From: an uncultured Desulfobulbaceae bacterium
Lineage (GTDB): Bacteria > Desulfobacterota > Desulfobulbia > Desulfobulbales > Desulfocapsaceae
Assembly: GCA_903887485.1 (NCBI GenBank)
Contig: CAISPV010000101.1
Span: forward strand, 1-49,931
Direction of reading: 5' to 3'
Length of the DNA: 49,931 nt
Of the stretch, positions 26,984-35,434 are shown one piece after another. Numbering within the stretch: position 1 is the stretch's first letter; every line of letters begins with the position of its first letter. The notes below the pieces were generated by a model. The model made no database searches, had not been told where the DNA came from, and was given only the letters and a program-made list of their open reading frames with translations. The translations under genes and the position numbers were made by a program.

Positions 26984-27776
26984 TGCGCACCTGAATCTCT
27001 TTATGAAAATCTAAGGAATTCCCTTTATTTACCAAAGTAAAATTCACCCTTACCAAGGCGTTCCTCGTCAAACTGGCCGGGACATAATTGAAAGAAAGAG
27101 CGGTAATATGGCTGAGGAGGGAATAAGCCGGAGGAGTCGTTGTGGGAGTAATATTGGATAGACTGGTAGCAAAATCAGTTGCCAATGTAACATCTATTTC
27201 GGCACGATAGAGCACGGAACTATCCAGAAAATAGCGGACAGCCTTCTTGACCGGATAAAAACGTTTCGTGGCAGAATGTCCGCCAATAACTACTTTATTC
27301 AGATTCATATCAGCGCCTGCCGCTGTCGTGCTATATATTTTACGATTCCCAACAGCAGCGAAGTCGGCCCAACTGGTATTATAAATAGAGATAAGACTTC
27401 CATCGGCAAGGGTAGTATTACTAAGGTCATGGATCGTATCATCATCCACTGGTTCATATTTTCCAAAGATACTACCATGCAACGTATTAACATCAATAAG
27501 GCCAAAGCTGACAGTGGTGCCTGTATTGGTAATAGCATTAGGGATCATGTGATGGATCTCTCTCTCCATCCGCATGAGAGCAAGCTTCCCCTCTTCAAAG
27601 AGCTCCATCCTGGCGTCGGTATCGGAAAAACCCTGGAAGGCAGTAGTAATCATTTCACCACCCATGGCCCCAATAACGCCCAGAATAAGAATCACAAGGA
27701 TCATTTCTATCAAAGTGAAACCCGCTATTCCCGCAAGCATCGGTCTTTTTTTCCGGCAAGAGATTAAAAATTGCAT
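26973..27776 (-). CDS. mshO: MshO-like prepilin (PilW/GspJ type)
   Basis: 267 residues. A basic leader with Gly before FTLIEMILVILILGVIGAMG gives the prepilin cleavage site and helix. It continues with the MshO/PilW-type pattern EEGKLALMRMEREIHHMIPNA. The C-terminal half is beta-rich and includes KKAVRYFLDSSVLYRAEID. It overlaps mshD by 13 bases and mshP by 11 bases, which shows tight operon coupling. Probable minor pilin of the tip-initiation complex. Confidence 0.82.
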   Translation of the reverse strand: MQFLISCRKKRPMLAGIAGFTLIEMILVILILGVIGAMGGEMITTAFQGFSDTDARMELFEEGKLALMRMEREIHHMIPNAITNTGTTVSFGLIDVNTLHGSIFGKYEPVDDDTIHDLSNTTLADGSLISIYNTSWADFAAVGNRKIYSTTAAGADMNLNKVVIGGHSATKRFYPVKKAVRYFLDSSVLYRAEIDVTLATDFATSLSNITPTTTPPAYSLLSHITALSFNYVPASLTRNALVRVNFTLVNKGNSLDFHKEIQVRNVP

Positions 27777-28417
27777 GAAACCGCCACCAGCAAGAAGGTT
27801 TCGCCCAGAGGGGACGTCACAGTCACAATGATCCGTTTTGTATCTGTGGCCGCACTCGCGGCTGTACCCTTGGATATCGCCGCAGAAGTGTCAATGGGCG
27901 ATGCATTGCTTGCAATATAGTCCACCGTTACGCTACGGGTGAACCCGGTCAAATTTCCAGGGAGCTGGGCCCCGTCCTGGTCATAAAAAAAGCCGGCAAC
28001 AGGTTCTGTAACACCGTTATAATCATCCACATCATCCCAAGATGCACGGTTATTCGCGCCGGCTGTCTCCCCTGCATCAAGCCCAATGGTTGAAGCCACG
28101 GGCCCAGTGCCAGGAAAGGCGCAACCAGGATCCAGGGAAGAACGTACGGCTGCTCCCGTTGACTCGGAGGTACAGATCGGTGGATTGCCACCGTTAGGTG
28201 AATGTGCATCCCATTTCTTGGCCAGAATCTCATCCATCATTGCCTGTCCTAGAACTAAAGCCTTCTCACGAAGAACAGGATCAGGGCTATGAGTAATGGC
28301 AGAAAAAAAGGGAAGCAGAATCATGACTGAAAACCCTAAAATGACAATGGTAAGAACAAGCTCAATCAGGGTGAAGCCCGCCGTTTTTTTCTTTGCGCAT
28401 ACTCTTATCAGGGACAT
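27764..28417 (-). CDS. mshD: MshD-like prepilin
   Basis: 217 residues. The leader MSLIRVCAKKKTAG is followed by FTLIELVLTIVILGFSVMIL. The region ALVLGQAMMDEILAKKWD and the later SWDDVDDYNGV are characteristic of MshD proteins. There are several Cys in the middle that may form disulfides. The ATG at 28417 overlaps the end of the MshC-like gene by 10 bases. Probable minor pilin. Confidence 0.84.
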   Translation of the reverse strand: MSLIRVCAKKKTAGFTLIELVLTIVILGFSVMILLPFFSAITHSPDPVLREKALVLGQAMMDEILAKKWDAHSPNGGNPPICTSESTGAAVRSSLDPGCAFPGTGPVASTIGLDAGETAGANNRASWDDVDDYNGVTEPVAGFFYDQDGAQLPGNLTGFTRSVTVDYIASNASPIDTSAAISKGTAASAATDTKRIIVTVTSPLGETFLLVAVSCNF

Positions 28418-28914
28418 GTGGCACCCCGTATGATATAGCCTGTCTGCGGACAGACCGTCATATTCTCAGTGCCGGCAACAATATACGTTACAGCGCCTAA
28501 AGGCGTTGCCGTGTTATCACTCACAGGCTCACCAAGACCGTTAAACCAGAGCCCGGTTGCCGGGAGTGCCGGGCCACCGGTAATGGTCATGGCGCTCTTA
28601 TCAAGAAGAGAACGAGCACTGAAATCGGAGACTTTTTCACTGCCATCCCGACGCTGAACGGTATATTTTGAGGTTGCCGTATCAACAAAAAGACCCCAGG
28701 CGTTACCGGCAATAAACTCCCTGGTCATAGCCATATGCTGGGCATAGCGAACGGCCCGTTTAAACTCCAGCGCTGCCGCCTCCGTATCCATACCGGTTGG
28801 CCATTTTTCTACCACCGCCACCGACAGAATCGAGAGGAGCAGGATTATCATGACCAGCTCAATCAGGGTGAAGCCTGAAGCGCCACCCACCATTTTTTGT
28901 CTGCTAACAGCCAT
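28408..28914 (-). CDS. mshC: MshC-like prepilin (GspH type)
   Basis: 168 residues from ATG at 28914, which overlaps the mshQ stop as TGATG and has AGGAG ten bases upstream inside mshQ; a longer reading to 28935 is less likely. GFTLIELVMIILLLSILSVA is the prepilin signal. The GspH/MshC pattern follows: ALEFKRAVRYAQHMAMTRE, a Trp-rich strand, and a C-terminal Cys pair (VCPQTGYIIRGATC). Probable minor pilin. Coupling to mshQ ties the large surface protein to the pilus operon. Confidence 0.85.
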   Translation of the reverse strand: MAVSRQKMVGGASGFTLIELVMIILLLSILSVAVVEKWPTGMDTEAAALEFKRAVRYAQHMAMTREFIAGNAWGLFVDTATSKYTVQRRDGSEKVSDFSARSLLDKSAMTITGGPALPATGLWFNGLGEPVSDNTATPLGAVTYIVAGTENMTVCPQTGYIIRGATCP

Positions 28915-31900
28915 CACCGCATGATCTCCTGCCAATTGATGATCCGGTCGTTACCCCGATAGATGCCAAAGGTAAACCCACCGCAGGAGCTACATTCAGG
29001 TGTTATACAATTCGTAAGAGCGGTCAACCAGGCTGGCGTCACGAGACAAGCTGTGAGCGACTCGGCTACTGCTGAGGTAGTGACAGTAAATGTCCCTTTC
29101 CCTGCGGCCAGAGGAACCGGCCGAATAGCAGTTATTCTGGCAGTGTCAAAGGTCAGCCCGGTTGTGCAGTTATCATCAACATGAACCACCCATTTGGTTC
29201 CATCATAATATCGAACCTCAAACGGTGAGTTGGTGATATCTGCTGTTTCCGGGCCAAAGTTGTTAAAAATTTTCAATAGACCATAACGAATGATGGTGTT
29301 CCCTACATCAACCCGGTCAGGAGTGCCTGGCGGGACGCTGGTATCCAGGTTCATATCGGCGGAAAGAACAGTAACTGCGTCGGTATCGGATGGGACAATT
29401 CCCAGGTGAAATGATGCATACGGTCCACTTGGGGCAGCCGCACGATTCAGTTTCAGATTGGCATTGAAGGTTCCAACTCCTGCTGCCCAGCCGTTGCCGG
29501 AAGATGGCACTGGAGAAGATGAAACTATAGTAACTTCTCCAGGATTGGAACCGACGGTAAAGGCCGTTGCTGATATCGGGGGAAGAGCGTCGGCAAGATC
29601 AATCGCCCCGAAGTTGAAGTTAGCGACTACACTGCCATCAAATTTGGCAAACAAACCGGCGTAATTGGCAGTTATTGTGGGTGTGGTCAGGCCATTGTAG
29701 GCGGTGATGTGGAAGTTGCTCACTTGCAGTTCTTCGCCGGCATAGGTGAATGACGAAGAGGATGTACAGCTTGCGAGGCGGCGATTAACAATGGTTCCAG
29801 GTGAAACCAAAAAATGATCCGGGGTGAAACGTCCCACATTGCCGCTTACAGTTCCCGTTACATTCCCTGCGCCGAGATAATCGCCATCCTCTATGCTTGG
29901 CGTAAGGGTGATGATGCCGACCTCGTCCCAAGTAAACTCGGTACCGCAGGCACTTCCCGCAGTTCCAGCATACCCTGCACAGTCAACCCCAAAATCACCG
30001 AAACTACCGCCTACCGTCGTCAGGTCATGCGTCAATCCCAAACCGGTCACAACAGCGGAAGTCAGCTTAACGCTTTCCGGTATGGTTTCATTTCCGTAAT
30101 TCGGTGTGGTATTACCAAGCGCGTTCTTCGCTGTCACGATAACGGAAAATTGTTCGCTAGCCCTCACGAATTTATCTCCCGACGCATTTGCCGCCGCCGG
30201 ATTTACAAGATTAGGCGCAGCGGTTTGCTGGATAGCCGTAAGTTCAAAATGATCCGGTTTCACCACGAAAGGGTCAGTACCCGTCACGATCATGCCGGCA
30301 TCGGGCGGGGTGTTGGCGCTGCTGCCAACGTAGCGGGCGTTGAGTTGCATCAGACCGACATCGTCGTATCGCACCGAAGTCAGGGTCGCCACACCGCTAC
30401 TGTTGAACGCCAACGAGAACGTCGAAGTATATGCTGGCGTAGCCGTGGTTTCAATATCAAGGCCATTAACCTTGAGCGGCAGCGTACCGGAAACAGGGTT
30501 TTGGTAATTTCCCCAGAAGGCCACGGTGCGTGTAACATTCTGGAATAACGGTACGCAGGTGCTGCTATCGCTCGAACGTACCGCACTGATATTGACCGGG
30601 CCGGAGGCCGTACCCGAAACAAGATTCGGCACATCGAACAGAAAACCGGCCTTGTACACACTCATGTCACAGGCCGTCGTAGTATCCGGTACCCCGGCGT
30701 TCTTGCTGCAATAGGGACTGCCTGCATATGTGGGGACTGGCGACACCGAACTGGTACCCAGCCGCACGGTCTGCGGATCCACCTGCGCGGAATCGGAAGG
30801 CAAATGGATATTGACCGTTGTTTGCGACTGCCCGCTGGGGATAGTGAAGGGCACACTATTTCCCCCTGCCGTAAGATTGCCGGTAACACCGCCGGTATAG
30901 AGGGTCGAACAGGAGGCGTTTGCACAAGCCTTGACCACCACCACTTCGGCGGAACAGGAGATTGCACTGCCATCGTGCTCAATGCGGATGTGATCCAGCG
31001 CCCCTACCCCGCAGGCGTGGGTGGCATTCATGTCAGTCGTGATCTGTGCGGCTGTCAGTGCGGAAGCATACAGGCGCACCTCGTCAATCACACCGTTGGC
31101 GGAGTTGCCGCGATTAGGATTGGTATAGACCGTCGTTTTGCTGTCGCCAGCGAAAAACGTGCCGTAATTGGTGGTGGCCGAGGTCACGGCGTTGTTGCTA
31201 CGAGTTGCGTCCTGCACTCCGTCCACATAAATGAACATCGTATGGGCGGTGAAATTCCAAGTGATGGCAATGTGATGCCATGTATTGACAGCAAATCCTT
31301 TCGCAGTGCCAGGGGCAGTTTGTACAGTGCCGCCAGCGTTGTCGAGACTGAATTGCAAAACACCAGTCTGTTGCAGCACTAACCAGAACTCGCCGGCATT
31401 TGTTGCTCCGGTGGCATCGAGCAGCGTACGGTCATTGGTGTTTCCATTAGCTGTCCAGGCGACATTATTCTTGTACCAGAAGCTGACCGTACCGGCAGTG
31501 CCCAGTGCGTTAGGATTGATGGGAGTATTCACCCCCATTTGCGTTGCGGCTCCCGTGCCCAGCGGAATAGTCGCAGCCCTACAGGTATCGCCCTTGAGTC
31601 CACTCGCAGGCGCAGCCTCTGTGGTTACAGTCGCACCGCCTATTCTGCTTGCATTTCGGTTGTTGCCGCTGCTGTCCAGCACCTCGCCAGCCACCCCCGT
31701 CCAACTCGCCTCGTCCATTTTGTAATAGGCATACGTTGACAACACAATAGTGTAGCTGTCAGTTGCGGTATTATTGGCAGGGGTGCTATCAATTGCCGTT
31801 CCCGTTACTGTTGCCGTATTGGTAATGGCCCCAGTTGCGCCAGCGCTCACCGCAACCGTCAGCACCAGAGAAGAAGAGGCCCCGCTGGCAAGCGTCCCCG

Positions 31901-33671
31901 TGCGCGTGCAGGTGACTACCTGACCCGCTGCGCTGCACGACCACCCCGTTCCGACCCCGGAAACAAAGGTCAAACCCGCAGGCAGGGTGTCGGTAATGGT
32001 AATCGGTTGTGGGGCGACATTGGGCCCCGCATTCGTTACGTTAAGGGTATAAGTAGCGTTCGTTCCTGGAACGAGGGCGGCGCCTCGCGTCTTGGTCAAA
32101 GAGAGATCCGCCGTCATATTGTAAGTATCGGTTGCAGTATTGTTCGCAGGGGTGCCGTCAGCTCCATTTCCAGCCACTGTTGCGGTATTCGAAATGGCAA
32201 ATGTTGTTGGACTAACCGCGACGGTCAATGTCAACGTCGCAGCGGCAGCGCCAGCGGCAAGCGAACCGGCGCGGGTACAAGTGACCGCCTGACCAACCGC
32301 GCTGCACACCCAACCTGTTCCAGCTCCCGAGACATAAGTCAACCCCGCAGGCAGGGTATCAGTAACAGTAATCGGACCTGACTCTGCGGCTGTACCGATA
32401 TTGGTCACATCGAGGACATAAGAGGCATTCTGGCCTGGGTCCATTACACCGACATGGGTCATGGCAAGATTGAGATCTTTCGCAATGGTGTAGCTGTCAG
32501 TCGCCGTATTGTTGGCCATATTGCTATCTCCACCCGTACCGGATACGGTAGCGGTGTTGGTTAGCGTGCCAGAAGCACCGGCGCTTACATTCACATTCAG
32601 CACCAGCGGGGCGGCCGAGGCACCACCTGCAAGTGCGCCGGCACGCGTGCAGGTAACCACCTGCCCCACCGCACTACACACCCAGCCCGTTCCACCAGAG
32701 CCTGTTGCGTTGTAGGTCAAACCTGCCGGCAATGTGTCAACAACAGAAATCGGGCCGGGCTCCGAGCTGATCCCGTTGTTAGTTACCGACATCGTATAAA
32801 AGGCACTACCACCGGGAGCCAGCGGACCACTACGCGCCATCGTTATCGCAGGGTCGATGGCTGCTGGCTTTAATGCCATCAGGTGACCGACACCTGTGTC
32901 GGCGTTGGAGGCCGCCACTGCTTGTGAAGGTCCTACTACAGTGGCAGTTGCCCAAGGGGCAGTCGACATCTGGATAGTCGTACCGATGGCATTGATCGCC
33001 GCCGGGGCCCTCTGATCAAGCCTTTCGGTAATCCCGGCAATCCCGGTTGGATTGGCGAAGCTGTCACCCGACAAGTAACTGATGGAGGACACGATCATGG
33101 TATTTGCCATCGTGGGCGTAATCGCGTTGGTCGAGTGAGTCAGACCGGACGCAGTAAGCCTCGCGCTCCATACATTGATCGGATTGCCGCCAGACGTATC
33201 TATACCGGAGAAGGCCAGGATACCACCCACTGCACTACCGCCATAATTAGGGCCCGATCCGGCAGTGTTGGCAAAGGTCCACGTATAGCTCGCCGGATCA
33301 GCTGTACCCACAATATGGTAATAGGTCAGCAGCGTCATCCCGCCCGGCAAGGTGGAAACACCACCGGCAGGTTGCTGGGTCACCGTCATCGCAAACCACC
33401 CGGCAGGTACAGTCACCACCATACCGCTTGGGCGCGCCGCAATCGATGTAATCAAGGCCTGACCGGCAACGGTCCCGGCGGGCTTGACAATGGTCAGCGG
33501 CCCAGCGGTGGTGTCTGTTGGCAATCCATTGTTGGCCCCGCTGGTTGCGCCCGTGTAAACAATAGCAGCCTGCGCCACGCCGAAACCGCACACACCTGCC
33601 ATGAGGAACAGCACAAGAAATACCTGGAAGATAAACAGATTATGGTTTTTACAAGTAAGGATACCGTTCAT
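28914..33671 (-). CDS. mshQ: MshQ-like giant surface protein: 3x DUF11, LamG, DUF6701
   Basis: About 1585 residues from ATG at 33671, chosen because a signal peptide (residues 1-35, ending VAQA) begins there; an in-frame ATG at 33725 is possible. Domains in order: an unassigned beta-rich domain (about 36-268), three DUF11 repeats (about 270-645, each with CSAxGQxVTCTR), a LamG/concanavalin-like domain (about 648-887, starting YYKMDE, ending ATHAC), then DUF6701 to the end with FGIYRGNDRIINW, the terminal motif of MshQ proteins. It is the first gene of the operon and overlaps mshC. It is probably exported and pilus-associated, perhaps an adhesin. DUF11 is usual in surface proteins; here it is inserted ahead of the standard LamG-DUF6701 core. 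Confidence 0.88.
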   Translation of the reverse strand: MNGILTCKNHNLFIFQVFLVLFLMAGVCGFGVAQAAIVYTGATSGANNGLPTDTTAGPLTIVKPAGTVAGQALITSIAARPSGMVVTVPAGWFAMTVTQQPAGGVSTLPGGMTLLTYYHIVGTADPASYTWTFANTAGSGPNYGGSAVGGILAFSGIDTSGGNPINVWSARLTASGLTHSTNAITPTMANTMIVSSISYLSGDSFANPTGIAGITERLDQRAPAAINAIGTTIQMSTAPWATATVVGPSQAVAASNADTGVGHLMALKPAAIDPAITMARSGPLAPGGSAFYTMSVTNNGISSEPGPISVVDTLPAGLTYNATGSGGTGWVCSAVGQVVTCTRAGALAGGASAAPLVLNVNVSAGASGTLTNTATVSGTGGDSNMANNTATDSYTIAKDLNLAMTHVGVMDPGQNASYVLDVTNIGTAAESGPITVTDTLPAGLTYVSGAGTGWVCSAVGQAVTCTRAGSLAAGAAAATLTLTVAVSPTTFAISNTATVAGNGADGTPANNTATDTYNMTADLSLTKTRGAALVPGTNATYTLNVTNAGPNVAPQPITITDTLPAGLTFVSGVGTGWSCSAAGQVVTCTRTGTLASGASSSLVLTVAVSAGATGAITNTATVTGTAIDSTPANNTATDSYTIVLSTYAYYKMDEASWTGVAGEVLDSSGNNRNASRIGGATVTTEAAPASGLKGDTCRAATIPLGTGAATQMGVNTPINPNALGTAGTVSFWYKNNVAWTANGNTNDRTLLDATGATNAGEFWLVLQQTGVLQFSLDNAGGTVQTAPGTAKGFAVNTWHHIAITWNFTAHTMFIYVDGVQDATRSNNAVTSATTNYGTFFAGDSKTTVYTNPNRGNSANGVIDEVRLYASALTAAQITTDMNATHACGVGALDHIRIEHDGSAISCSAEVVVVKACANASCSTLYTGGVTGNLTAGGNSVPFTIPSGQSQTTVNIHLPSDSAQVDPQTVRLGTSSVSPVPTYAGSPYCSKNAGVPDTTTACDMSVYKAGFLFDVPNLVSGTASGPVNISAVRSSDSSTCVPLFQNVTRTVAFWGNYQNPVSGTLPLKVNGLDIETTATPAYTSTFSLAFNSSGVATLTSVRYDDVGLMQLNARYVGSSANTPPDAGMIVTGTDPFVVKPDHFELTAIQQTAAPNLVNPAAANASGDKFVRASEQFSVIVTAKNALGNTTPNYGNETIPESVKLTSAVVTGLGLTHDLTTVGGSFGDFGVDCAGYAGTAGSACGTEFTWDEVGIITLTPSIEDGDYLGAGNVTGTVSGNVGRFTPDHFLVSPGTIVNRRLASCTSSSSFTYAGEELQVSNFHITAYNGLTTPTITANYAGLFAKFDGSVVANFNFGAIDLADALPPISATAFTVGSNPGEVTIVSSSPVPSSGNGWAAGVGTFNANLKLNRAAAPSGPYASFHLGIVPSDTDAVTVLSADMNLDTSVPPGTPDRVDVGNTIIRYGLLKIFNNFGPETADITNSPFEVRYYDGTKWVVHVDDNCTTGLTFDTARITAIRPVPLAAGKGTFTVTTSAVAESLTACLVTPAWLTALTNCITPECSSCGGFTFGIYRGNDRIINWQEIMR
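31743..32870 (-). repeat. Three tandem imperfect ~375-bp repeats encoding the DUF11 domains of mshQ
   Basis: Blocks around 32490-32870, 32110-32490 and 31743-32110 share long near-identical stretches, for example the segments for DTLPAGLTY, GWVCSAVGQ and NTATVSG. The similarity at DNA level suggests internal duplication and possible recombination between units. Confidence 0.8.
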
Positions 33672-33777
33672 TTTCCGTCTTCTTATAATATTAAACCCAG
33701 AAAGTTCATTAGGCATTTTAAACATAGATGATGGCCAACCAAGACTTCATCCCTGAAGGACACCTGGCCTTTCCAGA

Positions 33778-34017
33778 TCAATGATGATGGTGCGTGTGCC
33801 CATGATCCGGCATCTCCCCGCCAGCCGCATGCAAGGCTTTATCCAGAAGATCACTCGCCTGATTCATGGCGGCAATAGCTGCGTCAACATGATCAGCCAC
33901 CACCTCTTCTCCGGCTTGACGGGCCAAGACCGACCACTTCCCGCACTCTTCGACATGGCCCCGGTTATGCTCAATCCAGTGCGGTAACAAAACCCTTAAT
34001 TTCTCCAACTGTTCCAT
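33778..34017 (-). CDS. Small His-tailed protein (possible metal binding)
   Basis: 79 residues, helical, ending DHGHTHHHH. The N-terminal part (LRVLLPHWIEHNRGHVEECGKW) also has several His and one Cys. I do not recognise a characterised family; small helical proteins with this opening and a His-rich tail occur in anaerobes. It follows a CooT-type nickel protein gene on the same strand, with repeat copy C in the gap. A role in nickel or zinc storage or delivery is inference from the His tail and the neighbour. GGGGAAG lies upstream of the ATG. Confidence 0.7.
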   Translation of the reverse strand: MEQLEKLRVLLPHWIEHNRGHVEECGKWSVLARQAGEEVVADHVDAAIAAMNQASDLLDKALHAAGGEMPDHGHTHHHH

Positions 34018-34040
34018 TTTTATATCTTCCCCCTCTCTTT

Positions 34041-34143
34041 AGGGGCCGTTACGAAACAACTATTGCCTTCTTCTCCATTTCGTTACCGCCCATTATGCCG
34101 TTGATGATGTTCCAATATAATAACTATTTTCGACCAACGACTT
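34041..34143 (-). repeat. Dispersed intergenic repeat, copy C (inverted)
   Basis: On the minus strand it reads AGTCGTTGG...CAACGGCATAATGGGCGG-TAACGAAATGG...TTTCGTAACGGCCCCT. This aligns end to end with copy A and with copy B minus its insertion. It lies between the CooT-like gene and the His-tailed gene. Confidence 0.75.
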
Positions 34144-34185
34144 CCATAATTTTTTTCCGTTCGCAATATTGCCTGATACCTCCAA

Positions 34186-34383
34186 TCAGATTACACTCTT
34201 TTTAAGAATGACCTTCCCACCCAAGAAATCAATGGCCTGAATAAAGACCGCTTCCACCTTCCGAGGTTCCTCAAAAAAAGCGCTCACCTCGATAGTGGTC
34301 CCCGACACCTGCAGACGAGTCACATTCTCCATAATCATTTCTTCAACGCCTGCTTCTTCAACCACCACACTCATCTGACACAT
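34186..34383 (-). CDS. cooT: CooT family nickel-binding protein
   Basis: 65 residues from ATG at 34383 (MCQMSVVVEEAG), where GGAGG stands eight bases upstream; an in-frame start at 34407 would bury the conserved N-terminal MC. CooT proteins are small SH3-like dimers that bind one Ni(II) using Cys2 and help supply nickel to enzymes such as carbon monoxide dehydrogenase. The pattern MCQMSV...EEMIMENVTRLQV...SAFFEEPRKVEAVF..IDFLGGKVIL fits the family. No CODH gene is in this window, so the client enzyme is unknown. Confidence 0.85.
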   Translation of the reverse strand: MCQMSVVVEEAGVEEMIMENVTRLQVSGTTIEVSAFFEEPRKVEAVFIQAIDFLGGKVILKKSVI

Positions 34384-34419
34384 TTGCATTCCTCCATCAT
34401 CATCCAAGGTTGCAGTCCA

Positions 34420-35391
34420 TCACACCAGAAAACGAAATTCACCCTTCCCTAACAGATCATGCAGATGCAGAATCCCGGCCAGTCTTCCACCGTCGCTTAC
34501 AATCGGCAGCACGGTAATTTCATGTCTCTGCATGATGCTCAAGGCGTCGGCTGCCAGCATTGAACCATCAATGGCCACCGGATCTGCCGTCATAATATCT
34601 GCCGCGCGCAAACAGGTAAGCGCCTTACCCAGAGCGACACTGCGGCGCACATCCCCATCCGTGACAATCCCCAGGATCTTCTCGCCAACCCCCATGATCA
34701 AGACTGCTCCAAGATTCTTTTCGTTCAGCACCTCTATCGCCCTGGCCGCTGGTTCCTCGCCCTGCACCAAAGGAACAGCGTTACCCGTCAGCATCACTTC
34801 ACGAACCTTCACCTTTAAGCGTTCACCCAGGCTGCCGCCGGGATGATTTTTCCGAAAATCTGAGGCCTGAAACTGTTTTTTCTGCAACAGGACAACGGCC
34901 AGGGCGTCTCCCATGGCAAGGGTGGCAGTGGTCGAGGCCGTAGGAGCAAGACCCAAAGGGCAGGCCTCCATTGGCACTCCGATATCCAGCACCAGATCAG
35001 CTGCCTCGGCCAGAACCGAATGCAGACCGCCGGTCATGGCAATGATCGTTATCCCTCTCTTGTGCAGACTGACCAGGAGCCCATTCAGCTCCGTAGTACC
35101 ACCTGAATACGATATGGCAATCACCACATCAGTGGGCATAACCATACCCAGATCACCGTGCATAGCCTCTACCGGATGAAGGAAAAAGGATGGCGTGCCG
35201 GTACTGTTAAGGGTCGCAGCAATTTTTTGCCCTATTATTCCCGACTTCCCTATTCCGGTAATAACCACACGACTCGGACAGTGAAAAAGAAGCTCCACTG
35301 CCTTTTCAAACTCCTCGCCGATCCGCTCCCGGACCGCCGCCAGACCTTGTTCTTCGATCAAAAAAACCTTCTGTGCTTCCAGTATCGACAT
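34420..35391 (-). CDS. kdsD: Arabinose-5-phosphate isomerase (KdsD/KpsF family)
   Basis: About 323 residues from ATG at 35391 (MSILEAQKVFL); a GTG at 35409 is an alternative start. It interconverts ribulose-5-phosphate and arabinose-5-phosphate, the first step to Kdo for lipopolysaccharide. An N-terminal SIS domain contains VVITGIGKSGIIGQKIAATL, STGTPSFFLHP and VVIAISYSGGTTEL; His in FRKNHPGGSLGERL is part of the active site. Two CBS domains follow (about 205-325). Other Kdo genes are not adjacent. Confidence 0.92.
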   Translation of the reverse strand: MSILEAQKVFLIEEQGLAAVRERIGEEFEKAVELLFHCPSRVVITGIGKSGIIGQKIAATLNSTGTPSFFLHPVEAMHGDLGMVMPTDVVIAISYSGGTTELNGLLVSLHKRGITIIAMTGGLHSVLAEAADLVLDIGVPMEACPLGLAPTASTTATLAMGDALAVVLLQKKQFQASDFRKNHPGGSLGERLKVKVREVMLTGNAVPLVQGEEPAARAIEVLNEKNLGAVLIMGVGEKILGIVTDGDVRRSVALGKALTCLRAADIMTADPVAIDGSMLAADALSIMQRHEITVLPIVSDGGRLAGILHLHDLLGKGEFRFLV

Positions 35392-35434
35392 TGCCTCGTT
35401 GCTCTCCACTCCCGTTATTTTTCCTTCTCACAGA

